The notes beneath the pieces are model-generated. The model worked only from the letters and a program-made list of their open reading frames with translations. It was not told the origin of the DNA and made no database searches. Positions 39,583 through 41,822 of a stretch of DNA of 41,822 nucleotides are shown here, one piece after another. The DNA is from JALOAR01 sp964348605 (lineage in GTDB: Bacteria; Patescibacteriota; Minisyncoccia; UBA6257; Colwellbacteraceae). Numbering within the stretch: the stretch's first letter is position 1; each line of letters starts with the position of its first letter. The position numbers were made by a program, and so were the translations under genes. The stretch is taken from NCBI GenBank assembly GCA_964348605.1, contig CAYGDC010000001.1:1-41822 (forward strand), written 5' to 3'.

Positions 39583-39882
39583 ATGACAATCGTAAAACCT
39601 AATCATTATAAAAAAGATTCAAGTTGGAAATTAGTTTTTTCTCTTACTGGGGCAACGCTTGTCGCCACCATTATTGTTGGTGGCGTTATGTATTCTAGAA
39701 TGGTAGGATTGCAACACGAGATATTGTCTTTGGAAAACACTATTAAAACAGAAAGAGCGACAAACGCAGAATTACAAAATACTTTATTTATGATGACTGA
39801 TCCGCAAAGAATTGATATTATTGCTGCAGACAAAGGTCTTGTTGAAGAAAAAAATCCTAAATGGGTGTTCGCTTCATTTTAG
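39583..39882 (+). CDS. ftsL: FtsL-like division protein
   Basis: The protein has 99 residues: a basic N-terminal tail, one membrane helix (WKLVFSLTGATLVATIIVGG) and a coiled-coil segment (LQHEILSLENTIKTERATNA), then TDPQRIDIIAADKGLVEEK, as in FtsL/DivIC proteins. The identity rests mainly on the place between rsmH and ftsI. It overlaps ftsI by 22 nt. Confidence 0.75.
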   Translation: MTIVKPNHYKKDSSWKLVFSLTGATLVATIIVGGVMYSRMVGLQHEILSLENTIKTERATNAELQNTLFMMTDPQRIDIIAADKGLVEEKNPKWVFASF

Positions 39883-41477
39883 TAGTAGTATTTTTTACCA
39901 CCCTTTACGGATGGCTTGGTTTTCGTTTTTATAATATTCAAATTAGACAAGGAGATTTTTACTCTGCGCAAGCGGCTTCACAGATGCTTGGTCGTTCATT
40001 AGATCCAATAAGAGGAGATATTACAATGACAGATAAAGACGGATCTCCTGTCCCGCTTGCTATCACAAAAAATCATCCCTTTATATATGTTTCTCCTGAA
40101 CAAATGGCGCGAGAAGAAGTAGATATTGGCCAAACTGCTACGCAACTTGAGCCAATAATTGGTATCCCTGCGGCAGATATTGTACAAAGAATTAATAAGC
40201 CCCGCGACCCCTTTGAAGAATTATTAAGGTCTGCTTCCGATGAGATTGTGTCTCAAATTAAAGAGTTAAATATTCCGGGAGTTTATATTGGCGAAAGAGC
40301 AAAAAGATATTATCCATATGGTGTTTTAGCCGCTCATATTCTGGGCTTTGTGGCAAATAACGAAGGACAATATGGAGTGGAAGTATATTTCAACGAAAAA
40401 CTTTCCGGAGCTGCTGGCAGAATATCCGGGACTACTTTTATAGCCCCAGAGAGAGGGCAAGATATTCAGTTAACAATCAATCCCACAATTCAAGCGCGCG
40501 CTGAAAAAATACTTACCGATACAATAGATAAGTTTAACGCTAAAGGAGGCGTTGTTATTGTTTCTGAACCGCGTACTGGAGCTATTAAGGCTATGGCAGG
40601 AGCGCCTTCATTTGATCCGAATAATTTTGGCTCAGCTAAAATGTCTAGCTTTATTAATCCTGCCGTGCAAAAAGTTTACGAGCCTGGTTCAGTTTTTAAG
40701 CTTATTACAATGGCAGCAGCACTATCATCTGGAAGTGTTACGCCTGATACAACTTATATTGACCACGGAACTCTTACAAGAAACGGACGCATTATCAGAA
40801 ATTGGAATCACAGAGCACACGGAGAGCTTACAATGAGAGGAGTAATAGAGCGGTCTATAAATACAGGTACAGTTTTTGCTGTAGAAAAAATGGGGAGAAA
40901 AACTTTTTTAAATTATCTTGAAAAGTTTGGATTTACAGCAGAAACTGGCATAAATCTTCCCGGAGAAGTTGTTGGCTCTATTCGTTCTTTAATAAACGGC
41001 AGAGATATTAATTTCGCGACTGCCTCATACGGACAAGGAATATCGGTAACGCCAATTAGAATGCTTACTGCTATTAACGCTATTGCAAATAACGGAATTA
41101 TGATGCGACCGCGCATTACAACAGGAAAACCAGAAGTTTTAGGTAGACCTATTTCAGCAGAAGTCGCTACAACAATGACAGATATAATGGTGTCGTCAGT
41201 TCAAAGGAATATACTAGCAGATATTAAGGGGTATAGCGTGGCGGGTAAAACCGGCACAGCTACGATGCCCGATCTAGTAAGAGGTGGATATAAAGACGCT
41301 TATATTAACACTTATATTGGCTTTGCCCCTGCCTACAATCCAAGATTTTCTATTCTAATTAGAATAGACGAACCCGAAGGCAATCCTTTAGCTGGAGAGA
41401 GCGTTGTTCCTGCTTTTAGAGACCTTGCTGAATTTATATTATTGCATTATGGCATAGCTCCCGATAAGCTAGAATAA
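39861..41477 (+). CDS. ftsI: Peptidoglycan transpeptidase FtsI (PBP3-type)
   Basis: The protein has 538 residues: one membrane anchor (FILVVVFFTTLYGWLGFRF), a dimerisation domain (DPIRGDITMTDKDGSPVPLA), and a penicillin-binding domain with SxxK in EPGSVFKLI, SxN in RSINTGT and KTG in VAGKTGTATMP. It cross-links septal peptidoglycan outside the membrane. It is in the normal dcw position. Confidence 0.93.
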   Translation: MGVRFILVVVFFTTLYGWLGFRFYNIQIRQGDFYSAQAASQMLGRSLDPIRGDITMTDKDGSPVPLAITKNHPFIYVSPEQMAREEVDIGQTATQLEPIIGIPAADIVQRINKPRDPFEELLRSASDEIVSQIKELNIPGVYIGERAKRYYPYGVLAAHILGFVANNEGQYGVEVYFNEKLSGAAGRISGTTFIAPERGQDIQLTINPTIQARAEKILTDTIDKFNAKGGVVIVSEPRTGAIKAMAGAPSFDPNNFGSAKMSSFINPAVQKVYEPGSVFKLITMAAALSSGSVTPDTTYIDHGTLTRNGRIIRNWNHRAHGELTMRGVIERSINTGTVFAVEKMGRKTFLNYLEKFGFTAETGINLPGEVVGSIRSLINGRDINFATASYGQGISVTPIRMLTAINAIANNGIMMRPRITTGKPEVLGRPISAEVATTMTDIMVSSVQRNILADIKGYSVAGKTGTATMPDLVRGGYKDAYINTYIGFAPAYNPRFSILIRIDEPEGNPLAGESVVPAFRDLAEFILLHYGIAPDKLE

Positions 41478-41499
41478 TAGATAAAGATAAAATAAAAAA

Positions 41500-41822
41500 A
41501 TGAAAAAAGCCCTTTCTTTTGTTCTTGCGTTTTTAGCACGAAAAATTATATCTAAGCATAAGCCAAAAATTATTGGCGTAACTGGTAGTTTTGGAAAAAG
41601 TTCCGTAAAAGAAACAATTTTTCATGTTCTACACACTAATGGCAAAAAAGTTAGAAGAAGTAGGGGAAGCTTTAATAACGAATTTGGCCTCCCTCTTGCT
41701 GTTATAGATGATTTTAATCATTCAGGGGGCGCAATATTTTATTTAAGTGCGATAATTAAGGGCTTAGTTGTGTGGCTACTTAAAAGCGAATATCCGCAAA
41801 TTCTCGTTCTAGAATACGGAGC
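41500..41822 (+). CDS. murF: Mur ligase, probably MurF (3' truncated by window edge)
   Basis: The first 107 residues are seen. The P-loop is GVTGSFGKSSVKET, followed by SRGSFNNEFGLPLAVI, the 'NNE.G.PL' stretch typical of MurF, and the start of the next conserved block (ILVLEYG). MurF adds D-Ala-D-Ala to the muramoyl tripeptide with ATP. murE, which usually precedes murF, is not between ftsI and this gene. MurE identity is less likely but not excluded. Confidence 0.8.
   Translation, partial: MKKALSFVLAFLARKIISKHKPKIIGVTGSFGKSSVKETIFHVLHTNGKKVRRSRGSFNNEFGLPLAVIDDFNHSGGAIFYLSAIIKGLVVWLLKSEYPQILVLEYG

Noticed and set aside
1..41822. Recoded genetic code (TGA as Gly or Trp)
   Set aside because: Several well-supported genes end in TGA with the next gene starting at once (11570, 23681, 28566, 35563), and no conserved protein has an internal TGA.

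Overview
The window is AT-rich, gene-dense bacterial DNA using the standard bacterial code (TGA serves as a stop, for example at 11568-11570 and 35561-35563). Short EF-Ts and SMC proteins, near absence of Shine-Dalgarno sequences, and surface proteins with the 'NVGIGT..P' stalk motif suggest a Candidate Phyla Radiation (Patescibacteria, probably Parcubacteria-like) genome. That placement is inferred from gene style, not from a marker phylogeny.

Region 1 (1-3865) encodes exported or membrane-anchored surface proteins. It includes two genes that share an identical 441-bp block (promoter, membrane anchor and stalk) but carry different cysteine-containing C-terminal tails. The first assembly gap (2592-2691) lies in one of them and looks artificial, because the 55 bases on its two sides are identical.

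Region 2 (4028-21895) is the notable part. It is an expanded peptide-modification locus built on a His-Xaa-Ser (Hxs) system: two HxsD-like proteins, the radical SAM maturase HxsB, and an HxsA-like precursor with at least 47 His-Xaa-Ser triplets (interrupted by the second gap, 6826-6925). Around these sit seven further radical SAM genes, giving eight genes and nine radical SAM domains in all. Five of the domains form one paralogous family. One protein of about 1,147 residues fuses two radical SAM domains, a cysteine-rich domain and a methyltransferase. Two DUF483-like GYPxCC proteins are interleaved with the radical SAM genes. Two membrane proteases (CPBP and A24 prepilin-peptidase types) are plausible processing enzymes. 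A second small unit (19556-21895) has its own promoter, a 73-residue protein, one radical SAM enzyme and the A24 protease. I infer that the locus makes one or more heavily modified, membrane-associated His/Ser-rich peptides; the chemistry cannot be read from the sequence.

Region 3 (22041-24748) encodes a 2-oxoacid:ferredoxin oxidoreductase (alpha-gamma fusion and beta subunit) and a ferredoxin. It could supply low-potential electrons to the radical SAM enzymes next door.

Region 4 (24949-41822) is core genome: a short SMC, rpsP-khpA-trmD, rpsB-tsf, three tRNAs, rpmG, pcm, rplJ-rplL behind a possible attenuator, tRNA-Val, rarA, a DEDD exonuclease, ppaC, tgt, and the start of the dcw cluster (mraZ-rsmH-ftsL-ftsI-murF) with a clear promoter and MraZ operator. 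Its intergenic regions hold small palindromic repeats of two types and a partial tRNA-Thr duplication. Several promoters lie so close to the start codons that the messages would be leaderless or nearly so.
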